28,858 nt of DNA from a virus: positions 1 to 28,858 of IMG/VR virus record IMGVR_UViG_3300015264_000292; one strand, 5' to 3'. The translations under genes and the position numbers were made by a program. Shown here one piece after another: positions 11,983 to 21,028 of this stretch. The number at the start of each line of letters is the position of its first letter. Positions within the stretch are counted from its first letter, which is position 1. Under the pieces are notes generated by a model, which saw only the letters and a program-made list of their open reading frames with translations, ran no database searches and was not told where the DNA came from.

Positions 11983-12284
11983 AGAAAAGAATTCGTACAC
12001 AACCATCGAGCCCTTATTACAGTGATGAACCGGCTGTATCTAAGGCTCTTATTGCTGATAAGGCTCCAATTCAGAATACCTCGCTTAGTAATAAGTCAAA
12101 TAAAATAGTTGATAAGAAGCCGGGTAGATTGTCAGGCCTCGCTGGCTTCACCAGCAAGAGTAAACCACATGCGGGGTCTTTTGCTAAGGTACCTGCATTT
12201 GGCACACAAGCAAAACAACCAGCTAGACTTCGTATGAGTGGACATTCCGGGGCTCACAGAATTGGCGCAAAATCTAAAATGTAG
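11979..12284 (+). CDS. Basic protein with SGAHRIG tail
   Basis: 101 residues, Lys/Ser/Pro-rich, ending RMSGHSGAHRIGAKSKM, the third copy of the tag. Its ATG overlaps the previous stop (ATGA), so the two are coupled. No folded domain is evident. Confidence 0.7.
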   Translation: MKKRIRTQPSSPYYSDEPAVSKALIADKAPIQNTSLSNKSNKIVDKKPGRLSGLAGFTSKSKPHAGSFAKVPAFGTQAKQPARLRMSGHSGAHRIGAKSKM

Positions 12285-12295
12285 TGGAGTAATTA

Positions 12296-12826
12296 ATGGC
12301 TTTTGAAATTCACACATCTCAGTTTTGGAATGGTGCTGATCAATTAGCATTTGAGAATGCTGTTCAAAACTATATTAATACGATGCATGCTTTCAATATG
12401 GTGGTAGGCAAGCCTCGGCCAACTGCTGTTCATCCCCTTATTGAAAGGGCAGTTAGGAGAATTCAAATACAAGGGCAGCCAGATAAGTATGTAGCTGATT
12501 ACGTGGTTATTGATGACACACCCCAGCCTCCTTCTCTTGAAGATAAGAAAAACAAACTTATGTCTGATTTAAGGTTTGCTGAAAATGCAGCAATGGAGAA
12601 AGTGCTTCCTGCGCGTAAGATACGTTTAGCGCATATTAAATATGCTGATGCTCTATCTCTTGATGAAAGTGTCCGTACTGCAACACACCAAGAAGATATT
12701 GACTTGATTGGAAAAGTTCAGGGTATCCGTGAACATTATGCATTGATTGCTGCTCAAGCAGAAGCAGAAATTGAAGACTTGACAGAACAGACTATAGACA
12801 GTTGGCAATTACCGACGTTTGGATAA
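12296..12826 (+). CDS. Hypothetical protein before the terminase genes
   Basis: 176 residues, largely alpha-helical. A first part with HPLIERAVRRIQIQGQPD is followed by an acidic linker and a long coil (DLRFAENAAMEKVLPARK). GGAG lies 6 bases before the ATG. The position before the small terminase suggests a packaging or head role, but no family is recognised. Confidence 0.65.
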   Translation: MAFEIHTSQFWNGADQLAFENAVQNYINTMHAFNMVVGKPRPTAVHPLIERAVRRIQIQGQPDKYVADYVVIDDTPQPPSLEDKKNKLMSDLRFAENAAMEKVLPARKIRLAHIKYADALSLDESVRTATHQEDIDLIGKVQGIREHYALIAAQAEAEIEDLTEQTIDSWQLPTFG

Positions 12827-12829
12827 GTT

Positions 12830-13429
12830 ATGGTCAAGATAATCCGACTTGAGACGCCTCAAGTTGTTCCTCGTGATAAAACAAATTACAAAGGTAATCC
12901 AGGAACACCTTCTCAGTTGAGTTTAAGAAATTTACGCAAGCATGCAGTCCCACCGGGCGGTGTTTTGAATCCTTATGGGCATTATGGCAATTCACGTAGA
13001 CAGCGTTATAGGATCACTTGGTTTGGATTGAAACTTAAACCTGCCCTCAGGGAGGAAGCATTGAAACGGAATAGAATTAAACTTCAACAAAAGAGAGCGG
13101 TGCAGCTTGAATTGCATGAGCTACAGGCTTTGGCTCGTGAAAATGCTACAGCGGCAATGCGTACTCTTATTGAAATTGTAAAGAATAAGCGTGCACCCGA
13201 GGCAACTCGAATTGCCGCATCAGCAGTTATCCTTGATCGCGGTTATGGGAAAGCCTCTCAAACCACTATCACGGCAAGTATAACCAATGGCAAAGCAGAT
13301 AATCTCAACTCAACCGAACTCGACAACCGAATTAGCCGAGCTCTCAAGAGAGTTGAAGATCTTACAAACCGAACGCCAAAAGCGGGAACGAGCCAAAAAC
13401 GACCTGCTAACCTACGCCTCTATAATTAA
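12830..13429 (+). CDS. Terminase small subunit (probable)
   Basis: 199 residues. A basic N-terminal half (RRQRYRITWFGLKLKPALRE) precedes the helix-turn-helix-rich stretch ARENATAAMRTLIEIVKNK and APEATRIAASAVILDRGYGK, the pattern seen in phage small terminase subunits. That protein recognises the packaging site and hands DNA to the large subunit. Its last 143 bases overlap the large terminase start in another frame. Confidence 0.65.
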   Translation: MVKIIRLETPQVVPRDKTNYKGNPGTPSQLSLRNLRKHAVPPGGVLNPYGHYGNSRRQRYRITWFGLKLKPALREEALKRNRIKLQQKRAVQLELHELQALARENATAAMRTLIEIVKNKRAPEATRIAASAVILDRGYGKASQTTITASITNGKADNLNSTELDNRISRALKRVEDLTNRTPKAGTSQKRPANLRLYN

Positions 13430-14960
13430 TATACCGAGTGGCCCGTTGCGTGAGGAGAATGAAGACGAGGTCGAGCAGTTTCGGCCTCGTAAGCATTTAT
13501 TTGGGGCGCATCATTTGCTCTGGCTTGATTGTCTTCAGCAAGTCGAAGATGGAAAGATAAAGCGGTTGCTTGGTCTACTTCCACCGGGGTCTGGCAAATC
13601 AATTTATACTTCAGTTGTCTTTCCTACTCACGTTATGGGTAGGTTTAGAAATTCATTTGTTATTGTAGCAAGCTATGGCTCAGAGCTGCCACGTAAGTTT
13701 GGTCGACGTGCTCGTTCCATTATTCAGCAACCAGTCTATAATCGTATTTTTAACACTTTGCTTTCTGAGGAAAGCAAAGCGGCTGATGAATGGGCATTAC
13801 AGAATGGTAGTGAGTGGATGGCAGCCGGTATCTTGACTGGCATCACAGGTAACCGTGCTGATGGTATTGTTTGGGACGATTTGATTAAGGGGCGTGAGCA
13901 AGCGGACTCACCAGTCATCAGGCAAAAAACATGGGAGGCTTATATTGATGATCTCCTCACCCGTAAGAAACCTCAAGCTTGGGAAATTGGAATCACTACC
14001 CGATGGCATGAGGACGATCCTGCGGGTCGTATCCTACCCGAAAATTATAACGGTCAAAGTGGGTTATTGCAGTGTCGAGATGGTAATGAATGGTATGTCG
14101 TATGCTTACCTGCTGAGTGTGAACGTGAGGACGACATACTGGGGCGCAAGGTAGGTGAGATACTTTGGCCTGAGTGGTTTAACGAGGAAATGTTTAGGTC
14201 ACCTAAACGTAATCCCCGTACTTGGTCATCCCTGTATCAACAGCGCCCAGCCCCTGATACGGGCATGTTGTTTAAATCTGAATGGTTGAAAACCTTTGAA
14301 CAAAATCCTCATACTGGGTATCCAGTTGATTTTGAGCTCGGTGATCTGAATATTTATGGTGCCAGTGATTATGCGGTGACCAAGGATCGTGAGAATTATA
14401 CAGTTCATATTGTGGTGGGCGTGGATAACAAAAGCAATATCTATGTGCTGGACCTTTGGCGTAAGCAGGAGTCATCAGATGTTTGGGTTGAGACTTTTTG
14501 TGATTTGGTCAAGTTTTGGAAGCCAATTGGGTGGGCTGAGGAAACAGGTCAGATCAATAAAGGTGTTGGTCCGTTTCTTGTGAAACGTATGCGTGAACGA
14601 CAGGCACATGTCGCTCGTGCGCAATTTCCACCTACCAAATCAAAAGCCCAGCGTGCACAGAGTATCATCGGCCGTATGGCGCAAAATGGACTTTATTGTC
14701 CTTTTGGTGCATCTTGGTTTGGTGAGTTTAGAAGGGAACTGCTTCTGTTTGATGCGGGTACCTTTGATGATCAAGTGGATGCTTTGGGTTTGATAGGGAT
14801 GGTGCTAGATAGAATGATCTCAGCTGACAGTTCTTCTCAATTCAAGGAAGAGCCAAAAGTGTTTTCTACTGTTCCCGGTTTGTGTACAGTTACTTTGGAA
14901 GAAATGTTTGAAGCCAATGAACAGCGTAGCACCAAGACTGGTATTTTACGGATACACTGA
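13287..14960 (+). CDS. terL: Terminase large subunit
   Basis: 557 residues: an N-terminal ATPase with Walker A PPGSGKS near residues 99-105 and a Walker B-like GIVWDD near 193-198, and a C-terminal nuclease with YGASDYAVTKDRENYTV near 355-371 and a DDQVDAL end near 495. This motor drives DNA into the prohead and cuts it. The only ATG is at 13287, which forces the 143-base overlap with the small subunit; no strong ribosome site precedes it, so a later non-ATG start is possible. Confidence 0.93.
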   Translation: MAKQIISTQPNSTTELAELSRELKILQTERQKRERAKNDLLTYASIINIPSGPLREENEDEVEQFRPRKHLFGAHHLLWLDCLQQVEDGKIKRLLGLLPPGSGKSIYTSVVFPTHVMGRFRNSFVIVASYGSELPRKFGRRARSIIQQPVYNRIFNTLLSEESKAADEWALQNGSEWMAAGILTGITGNRADGIVWDDLIKGREQADSPVIRQKTWEAYIDDLLTRKKPQAWEIGITTRWHEDDPAGRILPENYNGQSGLLQCRDGNEWYVVCLPAECEREDDILGRKVGEILWPEWFNEEMFRSPKRNPRTWSSLYQQRPAPDTGMLFKSEWLKTFEQNPHTGYPVDFELGDLNIYGASDYAVTKDRENYTVHIVVGVDNKSNIYVLDLWRKQESSDVWVETFCDLVKFWKPIGWAEETGQINKGVGPFLVKRMRERQAHVARAQFPPTKSKAQRAQSIIGRMAQNGLYCPFGASWFGEFRRELLLFDAGTFDDQVDALGLIGMVLDRMISADSSSQFKEEPKVFSTVPGLCTVTLEEMFEANEQRSTKTGILRIH

Positions 14961-14962
14961 AA

Positions 14963-17530
14963 ATGGATATTGAACTTGATCCGTTAGCTGGGCCTGATGG
15001 GGGTCGTAAATCTGAGCGTAAAGCTCATTTTTGGTGTGACCAAATTGAAAGGATGGGAAAGGATAAAGGCTACCTTAATTTCATTAAGCGTGGTCACAAG
15101 ATTGAAGCTCGTTACCGTGATGAACGTAATCGTGTGGACGAAGATTCACGTCGAAAATATAATGCACTTTGGTCCAACGTAGAAATTCTTAAGCCAGCTA
15201 TTTATGGCAAGACCCCTACACCACTTGCTGAGCGCAAGTTCGGTGACAAGGATCCTATAGCTCGTGGTGCTGCACAAATACTTGAACGTGCTTTGCGTAA
15301 TGAGATAGAAATTTGTGGCTTCCATGAAGCCATGAACCAAGCGGTCAGTGATTATTTGTTGCCGGGGCGTGGCACGTTGTGGGTTCGTTATGAGCCTCAA
15401 ATCGAAGCTGGTGTTTCATTGTCAAATGAAGATAGTATTGATATGGAGGATAATCAGGGTCAAATAAATTCTGATGCTGATGCTACTGATGGTGAAGAAC
15501 TTGAACCTGAAGATCAAGACATTGAGGACAAAGATCAGGACAAAGATATAACTGAAGAGGACCCCGCTGAAGAAAAGCTGACATCCACGGGTGACCAAAT
15601 TGTCCGTGAGTCTACCCCGGTTGATTATATTCATTGGGAAGATTTTCTTATATTTCCAGCCCAAGCACGAACTTGGTCTGAGGTAGTAGCAATTGGTAAG
15701 CGTGTTTTTCTTACCTATGAACAAATGCGTGACCGTTTCGGTAAAGAAATTGCCAAGGCAATTCCACTTGAGAAGGACGAGCGACAAAAAGATCGCTACG
15801 AAAATTCACATCAAGAGAATGAAGTTAAAGGTGAGATATTTGAAATATGGAGCAAGCAGGACCGCACAGTTTATTGGGTGGCTACTGGGTATGATTATCT
15901 TATGGATCGTAAGGACGACCCATTAAATCTTGAAAACTTTTTTCCAGTGCCACGACCGATTATAGCTAATCAAACTACCGGTACATTGCTTCCGGTAGCT
16001 GACTATATCCAGTATCAGGATCAGGCTACGCAAATAGACGAACTGAGCCAACGTATAGCTATGCTTACCAAGGCTTGTAAGGTTGTCGGTACCTATAATT
16101 CCGCTGCAAAAGGCATCCAGAGGCTTTTGAATGAGTCTACTGAGAATGAATTAATCCCGGTTGATGACTGGGCAATGTTTTCTGGGGATAAAGGTGGTGT
16201 TGCTGGTCAGATGTCCTTTATGCCTTTAAAGGAAATCATTGGTGTTCTTAATGAGCTAATGTCTATAAAGGAGAAGCAAATTGAGGAAATGGATCGGCTG
16301 ACTGGTATCAACGACCTGATGCGAGGTACAACGGATGCACGAGAGACGTTGGGCGGTCAGAGGCTGAAATCCAATAACACTGGGACGCGTCTGACTGCTC
16401 GTCAGAATGAGGTTGCACGTTTTGCCCGTGACACTGTGCGGATCATGGCCGATATTATGGCGCAGCATTTTTCACCCCAATCGCTTGTTGAAGCTTCAGG
16501 TGCGATGTATGAGGAAGGCCTTGGCCCAGATCAAGGGTTGATGCAGCAATTGCAAGCGCAGTCTCAGGCACCAGCTTTGCCTGCTCCGCCTATGGCTGGA
16601 GCACCTCCTATGGGGAATTTTACCTCACCTCCTATGCCCGGCGGTGCAATCACCGGCATGCCGCCTGCGGCGGCCCCCCCTGCTGCCCCGACTGTGCCGC
16701 CGCAGGCAGGCCCGAACGTAGTTCCGTTCCCCAAACCACCTATGTCGGCCCCTCCGGGAGCTTCCCCCGGCCTGCCCATTACAGCCCCGCCTGTAGCGCC
16801 GGGCTTGCCTGTGGCCCCTCCACCCGATCCTATGCAAATGGCGCTTCAGCAAGCCTCACAGCGCATTGGTGAGGCTATCAAATTGATCCGTAATGAGCGT
16901 TTTCGTGGATTTCGGGTTGATATTGAGGTCGATTCTACGATCTACGGTGATGCGGCGCAAGAAAAGGGAGATAGAACTGAATTTATCTCAGAAGTTACGA
17001 AATATCTTCAGACTTCTATGGCAATGGCTGCCCAAGTACCCGAAATTCTGCCTCTTCTCGGCAAATTGTTGCAATTTGGCGTGCGTGGCTTCCGTGTAGG
17101 GCGCGATCTTGAGTCTACTATTGAAGAATTTTGTGATTCGGCTGTTAAAATTGCCAAACAGAAGCAACAACAGGCCGCTTCTCAACCAAATCCGGAGCAA
17201 ATCAAGGCGAATGCACAGGCCCAGCAGGCACAAGCTACTGCACATGCAGCAGAACTACGTTCTCAAGCCGATATGGCTAAATCTAAGAACGATATTACGA
17301 CCGCAGGCATTGAAGCACAATCGGCTCAGCAACAGGCTCAGGCTGAGGTTATACGTCAGAAAGAAGAGAGTGCTGGTGAACAACAGAATAACCAAGCTGA
17401 TTTGATCATGAAGCAAATGGACATGCGTATGCGTCAGATGGAAATGCAAATTGAGACGATGCGTATGCATGCTCAAATTAATAAAACAGTTGAACCGACT
17501 AAACCGGAGTCAATGCCGGGGGCAGCGTAA
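14963..17530 (+). CDS. Portal protein
   Basis: 855 residues, long for a portal. The N-terminal block KYNALWSNVEILKPAIYGK near residues 65-83 is typical. Residues about 150-210 are an acidic low-complexity insert, 525-630 a Pro/Ala/Met-rich linker, and 720-850 a Gln/Ala coil with Met-rich repeats (MDMRMRQMEMQIETMR). The portal ring is the DNA entry and exit point. The inserts are unusual and might sit on the inner or wing surface. Confidence 0.88.
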   Translation: MDIELDPLAGPDGGRKSERKAHFWCDQIERMGKDKGYLNFIKRGHKIEARYRDERNRVDEDSRRKYNALWSNVEILKPAIYGKTPTPLAERKFGDKDPIARGAAQILERALRNEIEICGFHEAMNQAVSDYLLPGRGTLWVRYEPQIEAGVSLSNEDSIDMEDNQGQINSDADATDGEELEPEDQDIEDKDQDKDITEEDPAEEKLTSTGDQIVRESTPVDYIHWEDFLIFPAQARTWSEVVAIGKRVFLTYEQMRDRFGKEIAKAIPLEKDERQKDRYENSHQENEVKGEIFEIWSKQDRTVYWVATGYDYLMDRKDDPLNLENFFPVPRPIIANQTTGTLLPVADYIQYQDQATQIDELSQRIAMLTKACKVVGTYNSAAKGIQRLLNESTENELIPVDDWAMFSGDKGGVAGQMSFMPLKEIIGVLNELMSIKEKQIEEMDRLTGINDLMRGTTDARETLGGQRLKSNNTGTRLTARQNEVARFARDTVRIMADIMAQHFSPQSLVEASGAMYEEGLGPDQGLMQQLQAQSQAPALPAPPMAGAPPMGNFTSPPMPGGAITGMPPAAAPPAAPTVPPQAGPNVVPFPKPPMSAPPGASPGLPITAPPVAPGLPVAPPPDPMQMALQQASQRIGEAIKLIRNERFRGFRVDIEVDSTIYGDAAQEKGDRTEFISEVTKYLQTSMAMAAQVPEILPLLGKLLQFGVRGFRVGRDLESTIEEFCDSAVKIAKQKQQQAASQPNPEQIKANAQAQQAQATAHAAELRSQADMAKSKNDITTAGIEAQSAQQQAQAEVIRQKEESAGEQQNNQADLIMKQMDMRMRQMEMQIETMRMHAQINKTVEPTKPESMPGAA

Positions 17531-17820
17531 TGAATAGATATGAAATTAAGGAATATATAGAGTCAAAGATTGTACCTCCATTTAAGATTGTTATGGGGAA
17601 CGGGCTTGCTACCCCATCTGGTATTTTCTTTTGGGATGCTAATTTTGATGCTGTTGCAATTCTTATTGGAAGGTATGACAACTCAAACGTGACTTGTTTG
17701 TCAATTTCTTCATTTGAACAGTTACGAGTTAAAAATGATACAGAACTTAAAAAATTGCTTGATGCCCGATTTAATCAAGCAATGAAAACATGGGAAATGT
17801 ATCTGGAGCAGAGTAAATGA
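17530..17820 (+). CDS. Hypothetical protein after the portal
   Basis: 96 residues, alpha/beta, soluble (IVPPFKIVMGNGLATPSG, then IFFWDANFDAVAILIGRY). The TAATG overlap with the portal stop and the ATGA overlap with the next gene show tight coupling. No family recognised. Confidence 0.65.
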   Translation: MNRYEIKEYIESKIVPPFKIVMGNGLATPSGIFFWDANFDAVAILIGRYDNSNVTCLSISSFEQLRVKNDTELKKLLDARFNQAMKTWEMYLEQSK

Positions 17821-18182
17821 TTTACCGGCGTAGTTTTCTTAAAGGAATGTCAGCTTTGTTTATTGCTCCGGCAATTATCAGAGTTGAGAACTTGATGCCA
17901 ATAAAGGAGTACATGCCTGCTGTACCTGTGTGGTGTCCTGAAGGATGGCTCCCGTTTGATGGTCGAGAGATAAAAAGGAAGTTTTATCCTGATCTGTATG
18001 AGGCGTATTGTCGAATGCATTTTCCTCTAAATGTTTCTAACTTTTCTGACCCTGTAGTTCCTGCGGATTTACCTTCTAATGAAAGACGAGTTATATCTTA
18101 TAAAGATTTTAAACGTTCTAATGGAACGATAATGCGCGCAGGAGCTGGTCATACCATTTATCTTCCGGAGGGGGTAACATGA
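17817..18182 (+). CDS. Tat-like N-terminus with tail-collar-like segment
   Basis: 121 residues. MIYRRSFLKGMSALFIAPAI matches the twin-arginine signal pattern R-R-x-F-L-K plus a hydrophobic stretch. VWCPEGWLPFDGREIKRKFY near residue 38 resembles the phage tail-collar pattern P-x-GWL-x-C/F-DG with YPDLYEAY. Short phage proteins starting this way are common and unexplained. Whether it is exported or the RR motif is a fold feature is unknown. Confidence 0.6.
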   Translation: MIYRRSFLKGMSALFIAPAIIRVENLMPIKEYMPAVPVWCPEGWLPFDGREIKRKFYPDLYEAYCRMHFPLNVSNFSDPVVPADLPSNERRVISYKDFKRSNGTIMRAGAGHTIYLPEGVT

Positions 18183-18481
18183 CGACATTTGTATACCGTA
18201 ATGGTGAGCTTGTTGACAAAGATATAGCAGGGCCAAAAAATGAGAAGCTTAGTCATGCGTCTTATGTCATTAGTGATGAAATGGAAGCTACCCGTCATAT
18301 GGCGACGGGTGAATATCTCACGAGCAAATCAAAATTTAGGCAAGCAACCCGTGCTGCAGGCTGCGTTGAGATTGGCAATGAAACATCCACGCTCTTGAAG
18401 CCCCGTCAAAAAGTAGAACTCGATAGGGGGGCTCGACGTGAAGCGATTCAGCGCGCAATCTATGATTTGCGTAATCGTTAA
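18179..18481 (+). CDS. Conserved phage structural-region protein
   Basis: 100 residues: YRNGELVDKDIAGPK, a YVISDEMEATRHMATGEY block near residue 30, SKSKFRQATRAAGCVEIGNE near 50, and a basic helical end. This pattern is familiar in phage genomes just before scaffold or capsid genes, but it has no assigned function. The ATG overlaps the previous stop by 4 bases. Confidence 0.7.
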   Translation: MTTFVYRNGELVDKDIAGPKNEKLSHASYVISDEMEATRHMATGEYLTSKSKFRQATRAAGCVEIGNETSTLLKPRQKVELDRGARREAIQRAIYDLRNR

Positions 18482-18520
18482 TTTCGATGGGTCGCACAAG
18501 CTGCCCAAAAGGAGAGTAAT

Positions 18521-19807
18521 ATGTTGAGTTCTTTTGCACGTCATTTTAATGAAACTGTATTTCGTGGCCCCGATAATGAAGGTGGTGGCGGCGATGGTTT
18601 GGAAAATGTTCTTGACAATAGTGGTGACGTTGGGGCTGGCGGGGGCGATGTTGGTGGTACAGATAGTGCTGCTGGGGCTGGTGAAAACGAACCCGAAAAA
18701 CCGCTTTCAGTGCGGGAACAACTTAAAGCATCGATTGAAGAAGTAAGGGCTGACGAAGAAGGCAAAACTAAAGCGCCTAAGAAGGATGCTAAAACTGGTA
18801 AATTCCAAGCAGCACCAAAACCCGGTGAGCCTCCTATAGAGGGCGCAGAGCCCCCTGTAGTTAATGCTGTTGCTGCACCTTCAGATTTACCTCCGGAAGC
18901 AAAAGCTGAATGGGATAAAACCCCGCCTGCTATGCAAGCGGCTTTTATCAAGCGTGGCCAAGAAATGGCTGCTGGGGTTGAACAGCTGAAACAACGTTAT
19001 AATCTGATTGATCAGGCAATTGCCCCGCACAATGATGCTTTGCGGCAAATGAATGCGACTCCGGCAGATGCCGTCAACCGCATGTTTCTGTGGTTTAAGG
19101 CGCTGGCAGGAAACCCCACACAATCCTTCCCAGCCCTTGCAAAGAGCATGGGTATTGATTGGGGTAAGATATCTCCTACTGCTGCGGCTCCTGCCGCTGG
19201 TGCGGCAGCCCCTGCAGCGGGTGCTGAAGGAGCGGGTGGGGCACCTCCGGTTACTGAGATACCTGCACCTGTTAAGGAATATATTGGCAATCTTGAGGAA
19301 CAGCTTAGGCAATTGTCTGGTGTTGTGAACCAAATTGGTGGTCAATTTGGAAATATGCAGCAATCATTTCAGACACAAAGTGAAGCCAAGACCAGAGAAA
19401 ATCTCAGTATTTGGGCAAAAGATAAGGCTCATTTTGAAGAAGTTCGTCAGGATATGGCGAAATTAATAGAAACTCAGGTAGTGCCTTTGAAAGCAAATGG
19501 TGAAGTTGATCTGGACACTGCCTACGAACGTGCTATCTATTTTAACCCTGAAGTACGGAAGAAGGTTCTTGCTGAACAACAGCAGGCAGACCTTGCAGCT
19601 CGACAGCAGAAGCAGGAAGCGGATACAACCGCTCAGCAGACGCAAGTTGGGAAAGCCCGTAAGGCCGCAGTTTCGCTTCCTGCCTCTTCCACTCCCGGAG
19701 TCACACAAGGCAACAGGGCAGTGGTTAACAAGAAGCCCGGTCAAAAAACGCCAGTACGAGACTCTCTAAGGCAAGCTATTCAGCAAATTAGAGATCAAGA
19801 AGCGTAG
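18521..19807 (+). CDS. Scaffold-like head assembly protein
   Basis: 428 residues, acidic and helical, with Gly/Ala/Pro-rich low complexity at both ends. DLPPEAKAEWDKTPPAMQAA near residue 124 and DALRQMNATPADAVNRMFLW near 170 form a conserved helical middle, and coils follow (EEQLRQLSGVVNQIGGQF). Composition and position directly before the capsid gene indicate a scaffold that shapes the prohead. AAGGAGAG lies 7 bases before the ATG. Confidence 0.75.
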   Translation: MLSSFARHFNETVFRGPDNEGGGGDGLENVLDNSGDVGAGGGDVGGTDSAAGAGENEPEKPLSVREQLKASIEEVRADEEGKTKAPKKDAKTGKFQAAPKPGEPPIEGAEPPVVNAVAAPSDLPPEAKAEWDKTPPAMQAAFIKRGQEMAAGVEQLKQRYNLIDQAIAPHNDALRQMNATPADAVNRMFLWFKALAGNPTQSFPALAKSMGIDWGKISPTAAAPAAGAAAPAAGAEGAGGAPPVTEIPAPVKEYIGNLEEQLRQLSGVVNQIGGQFGNMQQSFQTQSEAKTRENLSIWAKDKAHFEEVRQDMAKLIETQVVPLKANGEVDLDTAYERAIYFNPEVRKKVLAEQQQADLAARQQKQEADTTAQQTQVGKARKAAVSLPASSTPGVTQGNRAVVNKKPGQKTPVRDSLRQAIQQIRDQEA

Positions 19808-19838
19808 AGTGGTTACGACATGCTAAGAATATGAAAGC

Positions 19839-19858
19839 TGTGGCTTCCACAAGAAGCC
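19839..19858 (+). promoter_or_regulatory. Overlapping alternative hairpins in the capsid leader
   Basis: TGTGG-CTT-CCACA (19839-19851) and GGCTTC-CACAA-GAAGCC (19842-19858) share bases, so they cannot form together. They sit in the 121-base leader of the capsid gene, where RNA switching or stabilising could matter. No T-run follows, so no termination is implied. Confidence 0.4.
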
Positions 19859-19928
19859 CAGCCTCATCCTCCAGCGGTTACCATTAGGTTGGGCGTAGCG
19901 TTTTCAACCAATAACCCGGAGATAAACA

Positions 19929-20966
19929 ATGGCAGTAGGTTTTCCAAACCTGTCTGAAATTGTTACCACGACTTTGCGCAACCGTACTGGCGAGCTTGCG
20001 GACAATATGTCCCGTAATAACGCTGCGCTGTTGCGTCTCAGCCGCCGTGGTAACGTTAAGACCTTCAGCGGTGGCCGTACCATCGTCCAAGAACTTAATT
20101 ATGCTGATAACCAAACCTATCAATGGTATTCCGGCTATCAGACTTTGAATATTGCACCCAGCCAAGTTTTCACGGCTGCGGAATTCCCTATTCGTCAGTC
20201 AGCAGTTGCTGTTTCAATCAGCGGTCTGGAAGAGCTCCAGAATTCTGGTGAAGAAGCAATCATCGACTTGCTTGAGTCCCGCATCATGAATGCGGAAGAC
20301 ACTTTCATGAACGGTCTGTCACAAGGTATTTATGGTGACGGCACCGTAACTGGTTCGGTTGGTGGTTTGCAGCTTCTTGTTGCAGCGAATCCAACTTCTG
20401 GTGTGGTGGGTGGTATTGACCGTTCACAGTGGACCTTCTGGCAGAACCAGACTTGGTCAGCTAATACCAACGGTGGTACTGTTCTTTCATCAGCTTCCAT
20501 TATGCAGCAAATGGATGCACTTTGGGTACAGTTGATCCGTGGCCGGGATTTCCCGGACTTGATTATCGCTGATAATACTACGTATCGTTTTTACCTGAAC
20601 GCGTTGCAAGCAATTCAGCGTATTCAGATTGAGAATGGTGCACCGGATATGGCAGAGGCTGGTTTCCAGACCCTTAAGTATCTGAATGCTGACGTGGTGC
20701 TGGATGGTGGCTTCCAAGGTTTTGCTGCGGACCCGCTGCCACCCCAAATTGGCTCTTCTACCTCAGCACTGGGTGGTGCCCCTTCTACTACAATGTACTT
20801 CCTTAATACCAAGTACCTTATGTGGCGGCCCCATGCTCGTCGCAACATGGTTCCCCTTGATCCGGACCGTTTCTCGGTCAACCAAGATGCCATGGTTCGT
20901 TTGATTGGCTGGGCAGGCAATTTTACGGTCAGTAATTCTTTCCTGCAGGGCGTCCTCGTGAGTTGA
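19929..20966 (+). CDS. Major capsid protein
   Basis: 345 residues. FPNLSEIVTTTLRNRTGELA starts it, SGGRTIVQELNYADNQTYQW near residue 47 and VAVSISGLEELQNSGEEAII near residue 92 are hallmark blocks of an HK97-fold capsid family, and RPHARRNMVPLDPDRFSVN closes it. This protein builds the icosahedral shell. CCGGAGATAAAC precedes the ATG. There is no obvious delta domain, in line with a separate scaffold gene upstream. Confidence 0.9.
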   Translation: MAVGFPNLSEIVTTTLRNRTGELADNMSRNNAALLRLSRRGNVKTFSGGRTIVQELNYADNQTYQWYSGYQTLNIAPSQVFTAAEFPIRQSAVAVSISGLEELQNSGEEAIIDLLESRIMNAEDTFMNGLSQGIYGDGTVTGSVGGLQLLVAANPTSGVVGGIDRSQWTFWQNQTWSANTNGGTVLSSASIMQQMDALWVQLIRGRDFPDLIIADNTTYRFYLNALQAIQRIQIENGAPDMAEAGFQTLKYLNADVVLDGGFQGFAADPLPPQIGSSTSALGGAPSTTMYFLNTKYLMWRPHARRNMVPLDPDRFSVNQDAMVRLIGWAGNFTVSNSFLQGVLVS

Positions 20967-21028
20967 ATGCCTTGACGTAGGTGTTTTACTAGCATAAGAG
21001 CGATGCATAGTAATCTTTAGGAGGTTAT

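Noticed and set aside
16250-17476. - strand frames over the portal gene
   Set aside because: They arise from the Pro/Ala-rich and Gln-rich codon patterns of the portal; composition such as long Gly/Ala/Arg runs is artefactual.
18541-19363. - strand frames over the scaffold-like gene
   Set aside because: Shadows of the Ala/Gly/Glu-rich scaffold gene; no ribosome sites or neighbours on that strand.
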